Below are positions 1 to 13,300 of a DNA stretch of 64,000 nt, one piece after another; within the stretch, counting starts at the first letter, position 1, and the number at the start of each line of letters is the position of its first letter. Position numbers and translations under genes: made by a program. The stretch covers positions 1-64,000 of the forward strand of contig JAQGDQ010000284.1 in NCBI GenBank assembly GCA_030141605.1, written 5' to 3'. Under the pieces are notes generated by a model that did no database searches, was not told the DNA's origin, and saw nothing but the letters and a program-made list of their open reading frames with translations. Source of the stretch: Tubiluchus corallicola (lineage: Eukaryota > Priapulida > Priapulimorpha > Priapulimorphida > Tubiluchidae).

Positions 1-179
1 AGTTTCGATTTCTGTTCCAAAAATAATGATTGGCCGACACATTATATATCAGTATATGTATGAATATGTATACTGGTAATGCAATACCTGCTTATCTAGG
101 TCATTAAATATCAATATTTGATCAGGGAAAAGTCATGGAAAAGTCAGGGAAATTTATTTTAAATTCTATGGGAACCCTG
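1..179 (-). mobile_element. hAT-like MITE fragment
   Basis: This stretch is the inverted, partial copy of the element at 18640-19026. Both share the phrases around 'cagggaaatttattttaaa' and the motif near 'gattggccgacaca'. It ends at 179 in gaaccctg, the reverse complement of the cagggttcc end of the other copy. The left part runs off the window. A terminal CAGGGTTCC is typical of hAT-derived MITEs; the family assignment is inference. Confidence 0.55.
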
Positions 180-596
180 ATTAGCTTAAAAGTCGGAAGG
201 CTGTAAATTGTAGTTATACATTAAGTTAAATTTATGCTTTCTATTGATTGGTGCGTTTAAACACAATCAGTAAACTCGCCCAGAAAAATGTATAAGTTTT
301 CCTGGCCCCGGAACCGAACCCGCAGAGTTGTCCTACATTAGATTCATGTAGAACTTTAGCAAGGAAAATGTAGAGAATTATTGATTGATGGTGGGAAAAA
401 CAGCTTCCCAAAATGAAGCCAGCACCCACTTAAGCAAAGACGTGGCTTCATTCAGACCTGACACAAACATCTGCAACTTTTTCCGACCAGTTGTTCTCCT
501 GTTCAGAATTATGTTCGAGTGTACAATTCTTGGGATGACCAAAATAATGATGGGAAGCGACATGGAATGTAATAAATTAGAACACCATGGAATGAC

Positions 597-668
597 GTTG
601 TAGTGGTTAGCGTAGCTCCCGGACAATAGAAGGCCCGGGTTCGAATCCCTGTGGAGCGCAAAATTTTT
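597..668 (+). repeat. tRNA-derived SINE-like or tRNA pseudogene segment
   Basis: The stretch holds an A-box-like 'tagtggttagcgt' (600-613) and a good B box 'gggttcgaatccc' with the standard seven-base T loop TTCGAAT, followed by a T-run at 664-668 that could stop RNA polymerase III. No seven-base acceptor stem can be formed, so it is not a functional tRNA. A SINE head or a decayed tRNA gene is more likely. Confidence 0.4.
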
Positions 669-880
669 TCATACTTTACTGTCGGTTTCATTGTTACACT
701 CATATCTCTGTTTGCTGGATAAAAATGGGAAGACGTCGATCCTAATTTGCTGATTGTCTGCGTTTACCAATACTAAGCTAATATAGTAGGTGCTACAGTA
801 CAGGCCGCTCCAATGTAAAAGTATAGAAAAACTGTTAGCAATTGACTCTAATCGAACGTCTTCAGCACGCTGACATACAA

Positions 881-1193
881 GTGGAGTGGAGCCTTGAAGG
901 CGGACCAGTGCAGCATGCTCACTGACTCCGGCATCTCCTACAGCCAACCTGGTGCCAAACGTATCGCTCCGCTTTCCTTTAGACTACACCAGCGAGGAAG
1001 AGAGGGGGTTCCTGTTGTCTGGGCTACTCAGGATCTCCATACACCTTGCCCAGGCGTGCGCCCTGGAGACGTTCAAGGATCGCACTGCTCAGCCACAGTC
1101 GACGCTGCAGCTCCATCAATGTGATTAATAACTGACTCTCTTGGCGCACACTCCATTGTCTTCCGAGACAGAAGGATGCCAACAATGGTCATT
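881..1193 (+). repeat. Dispersed repeat, headless copy of the 5S-linked element
   Basis: This matches 49193-49512 in reverse orientation over about 310 bp with few substitutions. It includes the common run around 'ggcggaccagtgcagcatgc' and the shared end near 'cagaaggatgccaa'. Compared with the other copy it has a 12-bp in-frame deletion at about 1066. It has no 5S rRNA segment upstream. See the finding on a 5S-headed SINE. Confidence 0.65.
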
Positions 1194-1374
1194 ATTGCAC
1201 TATGCTATTACTGTAGTGTCATTAGCAGATTAGGCATGCTACGCATACATGGTGTATAACAGACTAGCTAACAAGATGGGTGGCAATACAGTCCAATTAA
1301 AGTTCTTTGGTGTGTTATTAAATGCAAAATTTGTGCGCAAATAGTACAACATGAGCTTGATTCTCTTTTTGCAG

Positions 1375-4300
1375 TATTTGACGACAGTCATACCGTATAA
1401 TTCCGGAATGGGACCTCCTAGTATTCAAGCACTTCAGATATTGATAAAGAGTAAGTATGTAAAAATGTTTCATTCAATAGTGATGTAAGATTACGTGTTT
1501 GATTGGTATGTGTCTAGTGTTCCACTTATAAATTTGTTTAGTGGTTTGTTGTGCAAGAGTTACTAAAAATGTTACAAAAGTTACTAAAAATGTTATATCA
1601 TTGCTGACTTTGGCACTAAAACTCTATAAAATTAGAATTCGCAGGTGACCATTAACTCCTTGGTTAGGGTAGTACTGTACGGTGGGAGGTTATAAGCTGA
1701 GTGATCACGGGGTGTACTCTGCGACCAAAATTAAGTAACATTAAGGCTGGTCAGTAATTAGCTGGCTTCATTACACGTTGTGGGAAGTTTCATTCGTCAT
1801 GTTGAGTTGGGCTGTTTGCTTAATTGAAGCTGCGCTCGTTCATGGCTAAGTCACTTCTGCCAGTGCAGTTGCTCCTCTCAGGGATTAGCCTTGATAATGA
1901 GTAAGGTTCCACCCCTGTCACAGTTATATTAAATATTCCTGTCACTCAGTGTTATATCATAGCTGGCAAAGTGCCAAACTCTAAAAATGTTTGCTTCAGG
2001 AATGCTTTAATAAATCTAATTTTGAAAAATTCACCTAGAGTTTTGAGGACTTCTGTTGAATTCGTTATGATTTCGTTCAGGTAGTAATGGCAGGTTTGTA
2101 AGGGAAAAATGAGGCAAAATTAGAAATGGCTGAACAGTTATTAAGCAAGGTCTAAGGCAAGTCTGTGCTGCCTAGTTTAAAAAGCAACCTTGCAAATTGC
2201 TGTTCGATCACGAATGTTCACGAGATAGTGGAATGAACGATGGAAGAGATAGTGGAATGAACGATGCACGAGATAGTGGAATGAACGATGGACGAGATAG
2301 TGGAATGAATGATGCACGAACGATGCGCGAGATAGTGGAATGAACGATGCACGAGATAGTGGAATGAACGATGCACGAGATAGTGGAATGAACGATGCAC
2401 GAGATAGTGGAATGAACGATGCACGAGATAGTGGGATGAACAATGCACGAGATAGTAGAATGAACAATGCACGAGATAGTGGAATGAACGATGCACGAGA
2501 TAGTGGAATGAACGATGCACGAGATAGCGGAATGAACGATGCGCGAGATAGTGGAATGAACGATGCACGAGATAGTGGAATGAACGATGCACGAGATAGT
2601 GGAATGAACGATGCACGAGATAGTGGAATGAACGATGCACGAGATAGTGGGATGAACAATGCACGAGATAGTAGAATGAACAATGCACGAGATAGTGGAA
2701 TGAACGATGCACGAGATAGTGGAATGAACGATGCACGAGATAGTGGAATGAACGATGCACGAGATAGTAGAATGAACAATGCACGAGATAGTGGGATGAA
2801 CGATGCACGAGATAGCGGAATGAACAATGCACGAGATAGTGGGATGAACGATGCACCAGATAGTAGAATGAACGATGCACGAGATAGTGGAATGAACGAT
2901 GCACGAGATAGCGGAATGAACAATGCACGAGATAGTGGGATGAACGATGCACCAGATAGTAGAATGAACAATGCACGAGATAGTGGAATGAACGATGCAC
3001 GAGATAGTGGAATGAACGATGCACGAGATTGTGGGATGAACGATGCACGAGATAGTAGAATGAACAATGCACGAGATAGTAGAATGAACGATGCACGAGA
3101 TAGTGGAATGAACGATGCACGAGATAGTGGAATGAACGATGCACGAGATAGTAGAATGAACAATGCACGAGATAGTAGAATGAACGATGCACGAGATAGT
3201 GGAATGAACGATGCACGAGATAGTGGAATGAACGATGCACGAGATAGTAGAATGAACAATGCACGAGATAGTAGAATGAACGATGCACGAGATAGTGGAA
3301 TGAACGATGCACGAGATAGTGGAATGAACGTGCACGAGATAGTAGAATGAACAATGCACGAGATAGTAGAATGAACGATGCACGAGATAGTGGAATGAAC
3401 AATGCACGAGATAGTAGAATGAACAATGCACGAGATAGTAGAATGAACGATGCACGAGATAGTGGAATGAACGATGCACGAGATAGTGGAATGAACGATG
3501 CACGAGATAGTGGAATGAACGATGCACCAGATAGTGGAATGAACGATGCACCAGATAGTGAAATGAACGATGCACGAGATAGCGGAATGAACGATGCACG
3601 AGATAGTGGGATGAACGATGCACGAGATAGTAGAATGAACAATGCACCAGATTGTGGGATGAACGATGCACCAGATTGTGGAATGAACGATGCACGAGAT
3701 AGCGGAATGAACAATGCACAAGATAGTGGGATGAACGATGCACGAGATAGTAGAATGAACAATGCACGAGATAGTAGAATGAACAATGCACGAGATAGTG
3801 GAATGAACGATGCACGAGATAGTGGAATGAACGATGCACGAGATAGTGGGATGAACAATGCACGAGATAGTGGAATGAACGATGCACGAGATAGTGGAAT
3901 GAACGATGCACGAGATAGTAGAATGAACAATGCACGAGATAGAGGAATGAACGATGCATGAGATAGAGGAATGAACGATGCACGAGATAGTGGAATGAAC
4001 GATGCACGAGATAGTGGAATGAACGATGCACCAGATAGTGGAATGAACGATGCACCAGATTGTGGGATGAACGATGCACCAGATTGTGGAATGAACGATG
4101 CACGAGATAGTGGAATGAACGATGCACGAGATAGTGGAATGAACGATGCACGAGATAGTGGAATGAACGATGTTGTAAACATTCAGGGGGTGAGCGTGAA
4201 AATGAATTCGATTTGAACATTTTAGTTTTGAACACGAAATAAAAAGCGGTCTCGCAAAGATTGTGCATATTACTTGATTTTGTTGTGTGTAATAAAGACA

Positions 4301-7300
4301 CTAATAATTTGTTTAAAATTATACGCAGAATTTGCGCTAGATTGTCTTGATTGCTTTGATGCTTCAAGCTTTTGGTGATGAAAGACGTTGTTAGAGAAGT
4401 GAATAATTTGAATCCATAATTTTAGATAAAAAATTCTTGAATTAAAAATCTTAATCGAATTCGAAACGTTCAATGCTCGCACGTCGTTAAAACTTTTATT
4501 GTGTCCTGTTATGTTGTAAGTGCTAGCATGAACAATCTGTTTAAGTGATTATGAGTCTTTTTTTCCTCCATCCATCATTTTCGCCTATATTAAGCCTTTT
4601 CTCGGTTTCGTTTTGCACACACGCACTTGCCGTAAGCCAAAATTTAAGTGTACTAGAGCAACGTGTGTTAACTGCAATCATCACGTGACATGTCGGTAAA
4701 GCAAAGCTGTCTACCACATCGGTTCAGTAACTTCAGTTGTTTTACACGGATTTTTCGTAACTATGTATTAATCTGCATAGAGTGCATATGGTGATTTACT
4801 GGCAGGATCTTGCTTGAGACCAAGAAAAAATGAACTAGGTAAGATTCTAGCTAGCTGTTAAAACTGTTACTATTACAGTAGTGTGAGCGGCGAGGCATTG
4901 TTAAGTGTATGCAAATGCGTTCTGTGGTACACTTAACTTTTGATCTTTTCACGATCATCATCAATCGCTGGAACTGTGAAAAGGCTTATTAGAAGTGAGA
5001 ATGTCGTTCCCTTTTTTCGGAGATTGTCTGATTTTTAGTGCATTGCACAATGCATCCTTTTTGCCATAATATGAAGTGTTATGTTAGAATGTTGCGCCTC
5101 ATTTTCCAACATTCTACACATGTCAGATTTGCTTGGAGAATTTTTATACAGGTAGTGGATCTTTACAATTTAACATCAATAACAAATGTTGATAAGATTT
5201 GAAAAGTTGTGTAGAAATAGTAATGAATTATTCTGTGGCATTTAGTAGGCTGATATCCCGTAGCGCAGGGGTGTGCAACTTGCGGCCCGCGGTCCACTTG
5301 CGGGCCCGCCGAGAGAATTTGTGCGGCCCGCGAAGAGATTTGTCAACCTAATGAAAGTGCGGCCCGGGCGATTAATTGAGTGTATCCAGCTGAAGTCCGT
5401 GCCACGATCCCAAAGTTAGTGCGGGTAGTTTTTTCTACTAGATCGGATGCCATTAACCCTTACAAGACCGTTGTAGCTTAATGTCACTGTACTACACAGA
5501 CTGTGTGATACACATTACTAATATGCATTGTAATGAAATTACCAGTATCTGTCCTGAAAGTAGAAATATATGGTTTGTAATATAAATTTTAATAACTTCT
5601 AACATAGTTTCTTGAGGGTAGTAGTAATGATGTACGCAGGTCGGATGCAAAAAAAATCGTTATTAGGCCCTTCTGTACTTGGTTCCTTGGTCAAACTGCC
5701 TGTGGCCCACAGGAATTGCGGGAAAGTTTAATATGGCCCGGCTAGTCAGATAATTTGCACACCCCTGCCGTAGATCATGTGTAATTTACAGGATTGTAAT
5801 TTGCGGATTAATGTTCCATTAATATTGCTACTGGGCCTGCTAGTCCCTGTTCCCAGTTTTGTCCTTAAAAACCTAAATTTCTCTCCTTGGGGGGAATTAT
5901 TCCCCCGTGGTTCATAAACAAATCAACTCTGTGATTTCAGTACGTGTGATATCTTCATTGTCATTGTTTGCACGCGATGTGATGATATGTCAAGTGCATT
6001 ATTGCACACGCGTTCATTAATAGTAACAACATGGTTCACGATTTTCAGATTTAACAATCAGATTATTACGTAAAGGAAGACAGGATGATTGTTTAGATTC
6101 AATCTCATTTTAATGCCTATAAAAGTTAGCAATAGCAATTGTTTCTTATATTTGAATAATTAGCTTAGAAAGTTAATTAACGGCAACCGAATACAGCTAT
6201 TGTTTACGTCAGAAACTAACCACAGTTTGTACAATGGCAGGCGTCTTCCCTTGCGTGTCAAGCACATTTGCATAGGTGTTACAGTACTGTTTAGACGCAT
6301 GATGTCACGAAAAATGGGCTCTACATCATATGACGTCAGAAACTAACACGGCAGTTCATGATCATGCTTATCACAGTACCGTCTTCTATTTGTCGGCCAC
6401 GCGAATGTGACAAAAAGGCGCCGCTGCCAATCTTAGTAGATTCACTGAGCTACACATAGCTTTGAAAGTTTGAGTATCCGAGACAATTATTATTTAATCT
6501 AAGCTTTGATTTACAAAAAGCTATTGTAGTTTTCAATATTTTAAAGCATTCTTTATTCTGAACGAATGTTTACACAATGATCCGGTTTTCCTTTACAGGA
6601 AGACGGAATGATTTTTCATGTACTACCCCATTTGCAAATCCGATGAAAAGTATACATTTTAATGCGATTAATATTGCAAAAGCGTTTCTCATAATTAAAT
6701 AATAGATTAAAGAATAAATGCAGGCGCTATTGCCCGTCTGACTAGTAAATGGCGAAATGCATGTAGCAGTGAAGAACTAGTGGCGCCAACGTGAAATTAC
6801 ATTTGTGTGGTAATAATTCTTTCACGTAAGTCATTTTTGAAAGAAATAGCATGTTCTTTTTCCATATATTTTAAATAGTAGATTGTTTTGACCTGCAGTT
6901 TAATATTGGGTCTGGTTTTGCTTTAATTAATTCAGTTGTTTATTTATTTATTTGTTTGTTTGTTTGTTTACTTATTTACTTATCTATCAACTTGGCTTGT
7001 AACACAGGTAGAAATGTATGTCTTTCCACCTATAAAAAGTAAGATTTCCATATTTAGTTGTGTCGATAAAAATGATCTGCATTTAAACGGTATCCTTCCT
7101 CGCTGCACTGAGTATCCTCTCCTCTCCTCTTCCTGCATCTTCTTATTTGTATGTTCTAGATTTCTGAAGCTTGTAGTATGCCTTGGGGGTCTGTACATAG
7201 TTCACTCGTGTTGCCCGTGTTTGGCTTCGCACACATGGCGTGCAAGAAATTCATTGATTTGAAGCCAAGCAGTTGTAACGCACCATCTCCGGTATTGATC

Positions 7301-10300
7301 AGCTGACTCAAATGTGGTGCCAGCCTGATGCAGGGTGGGGCTCAGCTGTAATCATTTCGTCTGTATATGGATTTATGATTATGTAACGACGTTGTAAATG
7401 TCTTCTGTACAGCTTACTGAGAGTTGGGTGTTGTACGGGTAGGAAGGAGGACAAAGACATGGACATAGACATAGACATGGACATGGACATGGACATAGAG
7501 ATGGACATAGACATAGGCATAGAACATTTATTTTTTCCAATTAGTTTAGTATCAAACGTTTTTTAAATATTAAGTAATCATAATCATGGAGCAGGGCAGG
7601 GAAGGACCATAGGGTCATCTAGTCTCCTGCCCTTTGTTATAAATAGATTCGTATATTAAAAATTAACGGTGATGCTGCAGATAACAAAAATAAAAACAAA
7701 TAAGAAAAAATAATAAAAAAACAGTATAAATGATACAAATTAGCCAAAAAGAACTGAAAACAAAAAATAATAAAGTTAGATACCTAAATCTAACCAAAAC
7801 AATACAATTATTCAGTAATTAGGATTATTATATGTAGTAGTTTCAAATTGGGTCTTATTAACAGGGGAATTTGACCAAGGTTAGTGAGTAAAGTTAAAAA
7901 CTGAGAGTATAGAAATAAATAAGCATAAAAAAGTGTAATATAGAAAAATGTATGAGAAAAAGTAAGTATGAGAAAGAGCAACAATTGCTTAGGAGATGAG
8001 GAGAAACATGGTTGAACTCAGTAGCCTGTAAAACGGAAGTTAATCGACACTTGAAGTCTTGAATACTTCTAAAAGTCTTCGACGACATATTAGAAGTTTT
8101 GGGGTACACATAGTTTTGGGTGTTGTACGGATAGGAAGGAGGACAAATAGAAACATGGTTAAGACTAATAAGCAAGCTAGCAAGTTTTTTCTTTTTTTCT
8201 CCTCATCTCCTAAGTAATTGTTGCTCTTTCTCATACTTACTTTTTCTCATAAATTTTTATATATTTTACGTTTTTATGCTTATTTTTTCTTTCCATACTC
8301 TCAGTTTTTAACTTTACTCACTAACCTTGGTCAAATTCCCCTGTTAATAAGACCCCATTTGAAACTACTACATATAATAATCCTAATTACTGAATAATTG
8401 TATTGTTTTGTTTAGATTTTGGTATCCAACTTTTTTATTTTTTGTTTTCAGTTGTTTTTGGATAATTTGTATCACTTAGACTGTTTTTATTATTATTTTT
8501 TCTTATTATAAGAAAGGGCAGGAGACTAGATGACCCTATGGTCCTTCCTTGCCCTGCTCCATGATTATAATTACTTAATATTTAAAAAACTTTTGATATT
8601 AAACCAATTGGAGAAAATAAATGTTCTATGTCTATGTCTATGTCTATGTCTATGGTTGAACTCGTTAGCCTGTAAAACTGAAGTGAATCGACACTTGAAG
8701 TCTTGAATAATATACTTCTAAAAAGTCTTTGACGACATATTAGAAGTTTTGGGGTACACATGGCTAGTATACACGCTGCAACTCTTTAACTGGTGATGGT
8801 ATTACTGCCACTTTTGACTCTCTATGTAAAGTCAAACGTCTTTGTCACTGTCTGATTTGAGACTCTTAAATAAGCTCGCATTAAGCGAGCTTGGCATTAT
8901 AAAAGAGCTGCATTAATACATCCTCGTCCATGCAAATACAAACATTATGTTTTCCTAGAAATTTGGGCGCTAACCGATGTTTACATTATAAAGGGGGAGT
9001 CCAGTCTTGTAATGAGGTTAGACTGTATCTGCACATCTTAGTCATTTGATAAATGTTTGACCCTCATAATTATTTAGCCCCTATTTGGACTACATGTATA
9101 TACATGAATGCCCAGTAGTGGATGTGTAATGAGGATATTGTGTCCTTTGTCAAAGTTGCAGAATTGTAGCACCCCCCCCCTTCTTGGTGCCACCACGAAA
9201 CTGAAACTATGAATATTGCAAGACATGACGGCACAGGCATTAATCATTCCGTCCAGACGAAAGTTTAGGTCACGCGGTTGGCAATTTCCTCGGCGCTCTG
9301 ATGGCGTTCATTCTGATGGTAATTAGGCCGCCAGCTTTACAGACCTTCATTTTTTGTGTAATATTTGGGATCCGTCGCAGTTTTCAATCAATCACAGAGG
9401 ATTTGGGAATCTCTAGACTAATTAACAAATCATCACCACTAGGGCAGTGACCTAATTGTGGCCAAACGAAGACCTAAGATCTAAGACCTAGATTAAGTCA
9501 CGAGGTTGAAACATATGTGTATATGTATATCATTGTATATACAAGTAAGCAATATGGTGCATTGTAATACAAGCAAGTGGTGCATTGACACATAATCACA
9601 TAATTCATATTCGTAACTATTTAAAAAAATTCACTCTTTAAGGCTCACTCAAAGTCGTAATTACATATTATGTTTTCCTTTCTCAACTTTCAGGTTTATT
9701 GCTCTTATATCATTGCTATTATTACATCATTTACTTCATCCTTATTTACATTAAGTTATCTACAGAAGCATGCATAACTATAATCATTTTTTCATTAAAG
9801 TAAGGTGAGTGTGTTAATGACCGTATGGTCGTACACTCACCTCGCACTACTCAAATTATTACATCATTTACTTCATCCTTATTTACATATAGTTATCTAC
9901 AGAAGCATGCATAATTGTAATCATTTTTTCATTTAAGCAAGGTGAGTGTGTTAATGACCGTATGGTCGTACACTCACCTCGCACTACTCAAATTATTACA
10001 TCATTTACTTCATCCTTATTTACATTAAGTTATCTACAGAAGCATGCATAACTATAATCATTATTTCATTTAAGTAAGGTGAGTGTGTTAATGATCGTAT
10101 GGTCGTACACTCACCTCGCACTACTCAAATTATTACATCATTTACTTCATCCTTATTTACATTAAGTTATCTACAGAAGCACGCATAACTATAATCATTT
10201 TTTCGTTTAAGAAAGGTGAGTGTGTTAATGACCGTATGGTCGTACACTCACCTGGCACTACTCAAATTATTTTATTTAAAATTTATTAATGTGTTTGATA

Positions 10301-13300
10301 TTGTATTTTTGATGTGTGAAAGAAAATTCCTAGTTCCTAGTTCAATTTGAAAATTGGATTTCAAAATGTAAGACAAAGACAAGACCGAACCAACAATATT
10401 CAAGACAAAGACAAGACAGAACCTGTAAAAATCAAGAGAAAATAAAAATAATGTCAATATCACAAATTTTAATTTTGTTGTTTTGTTTTGCGCAAGCAAT
10501 GCAAAGTGAAAGTTTAAACAAATAAGGCACGAGTTCGGTACATTTACTACCAAAGCTGGAGTTGAGTAGTGAGTATTTGAGTACTGAGTAGCTGAATAGT
10601 GATTATTTGAGTACTGAGTAGCTGAATAATGATTAGTTGAATACTGAGCAGCTGAATGTTGAGTACTGAGTAGCTGAATAATGATAAGTTGAGTACTGAG
10701 TAGCTGAATAATGATAAGTTGTGTACTGAGTAGCTGAATAATGATAAGTTGAGTACCGAGTAGCTAAATAATGATTATTTGAGTACTGAGTAGTGTCCAA
10801 GTTGTTTAAAAACAAATGCCATGTACTAAAAGTTTGTATATTTTATTTATTTCCACTCTGCATCTAACAGTTATAATAAAAATGCAGATAATTTCACTGA
10901 AGTAAATATAAATATAAATGCAATATTATCCAGAAATTACAAAAGAGATTCTTATGCAGCATATACATGTGCAAATTACATTACAGAATAATTTTGATGC
11001 ATGCAGTTTGAGCCTAAAACTATAGCTTGACAGGCCAAACTGTACGTGGAAATCTTAAAGAAATTATTAATAATTGAAATAATAATAATACATACATAAA
11101 TGTGGGGGGGGGGAGTAGTGAATGAAAGATGAAATGGAGCGAGAACTAAGAAAAACTAAGTTAACCAGTCGAATGTGTACACTATGTTTATTATAATGTC
11201 GTATTTAGACCGCACCAGTCCAAAATGTAACTCAAGCAGAAAAATTTGTTTTTGAACTTTGTGATCACCAGTTTAAGATAAAAGCTGGAAAAATTTTCAC
11301 TAATGTTCACTTTAGAGTCCGTTTTCTACACTTTCTGGTGGGTGTGGACTTGTGTTTTTTTTACAAAAATGAATGCAAATCGTGCGGTCATTATGTTATC
11401 AATGTTGTTCTCATAAGTGTCGATATGATACTGTTTTATGAGCTTTCCATGTTCAGGCATGTTTGTCCCATCAATACAAAACCCAGCCGAGAAATGGCGT
11501 GCACGTGATCTGTTCTTATCATTGTGTTTCTTTTTTTAGTTTTGCAGGCAATTAATGAAGATAGTCCTGCAGTTGCACCATTGCTTACCGATTACATTCT
11601 GAAGGGTATGTCTTTGATTTTCTTGTGTTAGCCTGTCTTGCAAGTACAGTAAGCTACGTACAACTCGAACTGCTATTCAATTCAATTCAGTTTTTATTTA
11701 TTTATCTCTTTATAACAGAACAATAGAACATTATTCAGTAACACAATCGCTAATACGTTTTGAAGAATGGTTAAAATGAATAGATAGATCAAAACTAGAG
11801 AAAGTATAGCGAAAAGACTATTCAATTCAGTTTCAATTTATTTATCTCTTTATAATACTACAATAAAACATGATTAATAAAGGACTCGCTAATAGGTTTT
11901 GAAGAATGGTTAAAATGAACAGATAGATCTAGAACAAAAAAAGGATAGCGAAAAGACTAGTCAATTCAACTCAATTCAATTCGATTTCAATTTATTTATT
12001 CCTTAATAATACAACAATAGGACATTATTAGTAACACAATCGCTAATAAGTTTTGAAGAATGGTTGAAATGAATAGATAGATCTAGAACAAAAGAAAGGC
12101 TAGCGAAAAGACTAGTCAATTCAATTCAACTCAATTCAATTGAGTTTCAATTTATTTATCTCTTTATAATACTACAATAGAACATAATTAATAAAAGAAT
12201 CGCTAATAAGTTTTGAAGAATGGTTAAAATGAATAGATAGATTTACAATTAGACCAAGGACAGCAAAAAGACCATAAAGTCACCTAGTCTGCTATCTTTT
12301 ACCGAATATAGATAAATTTTTAGACACTGGTGGGCATTAAGGTTATCAGTTTAATTTAGGAAACATTAATAATTTTAAAATTATGACATTTGCTATATAA
12401 TTAAGTAATCCAGAGTAAAGAAAATACATGTACTTTAATTAGTGGGCAACAAAATAAGGTCAATCTTGATTAAACTAAAAATTGCATTTAGATTTTATGT
12501 GAAATACAGGTCAAAATTGTTATGAAATGATAAAAACACTTTGGGTTAATAATGCAATTAATCAACAAACGGAGTTAAATACATTTTGATTTGAGTTCAA
12601 CTTCATTATTTCTAGGCTTATTGATTATGAATAAATCTACTGACTTGGACAATAAATTATGACTCGAACAGATCTCGTGGGGACGGATTTTCTCTTTCAC
12701 AAACACTGTGTAACTCAAATTCTTGCGTAACTCGAATTGAGTTCTTCGTACAAGTTCTTAGGAATCTGATTTCTCGCCCACCTCGAACAGCCTCCCACGT
12801 GAGAAGCCGTACGATGAGTGTTCACCCGCATTACGATTTTAACTGTTAGTTTCAGCAAAAATGCACGTATTACTTCTTGTATACAGATTTCTTACTTCTA
12901 AAGATTTCTTGTATTACCTTGGCAAAATGTTGCACACAAGAATGCTACTCAAACTACAATAGAGGTGGACCAGTCATTTTATTTTAATTATTCACATAAA
13001 TTGTTTGATGTTTGATTTGACCCCAGTTTGTCATTTTCACACAAGTTGTGCACTTAGTATCGTATTGTGGGACGTTGATGAACGACTCAATCTTGTTTTC
13101 TTATGAACATCGTCTAACTCAAAACTTTCACACAATCTAAACGAATTTTCTGGTCCCGAGTTGTACATAGTTTTTTGTATGTAAAGTGTCTAAGTGACCA
13201 GTGTCCATAAGTAAAATTGTATTGCACTCATAAGTTTGAAATACCAGCGTAGTCCAAATAGCCACTCGGTCTAAGAGCCGCTTGATCCTGATGACACATT

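Noticed and set aside
240-360. Possible tRNA on the minus strand with a ggttcggttcc B-box-like motif (about 300-330)
   Set aside because: No acceptor or anticodon stem could be formed and the A box is poor.
2177-4367. Three overlapping minus-strand frames of 514-719 codons and plus-strand MNDARDSG frames
   Set aside because: All come from the 24-bp satellite. Every frame is open because the unit length is a multiple of three and lacks stops, and they overlap each other.
6936-7262. 108-residue plus-strand frame
   Set aside because: Starts in a tttg/ttat simple repeat and shows no recognisable domain.
9715-10268. CRISPR-like array
   Set aside because: The copies are 137-bp tandem units without unique spacers, in an animal genome.
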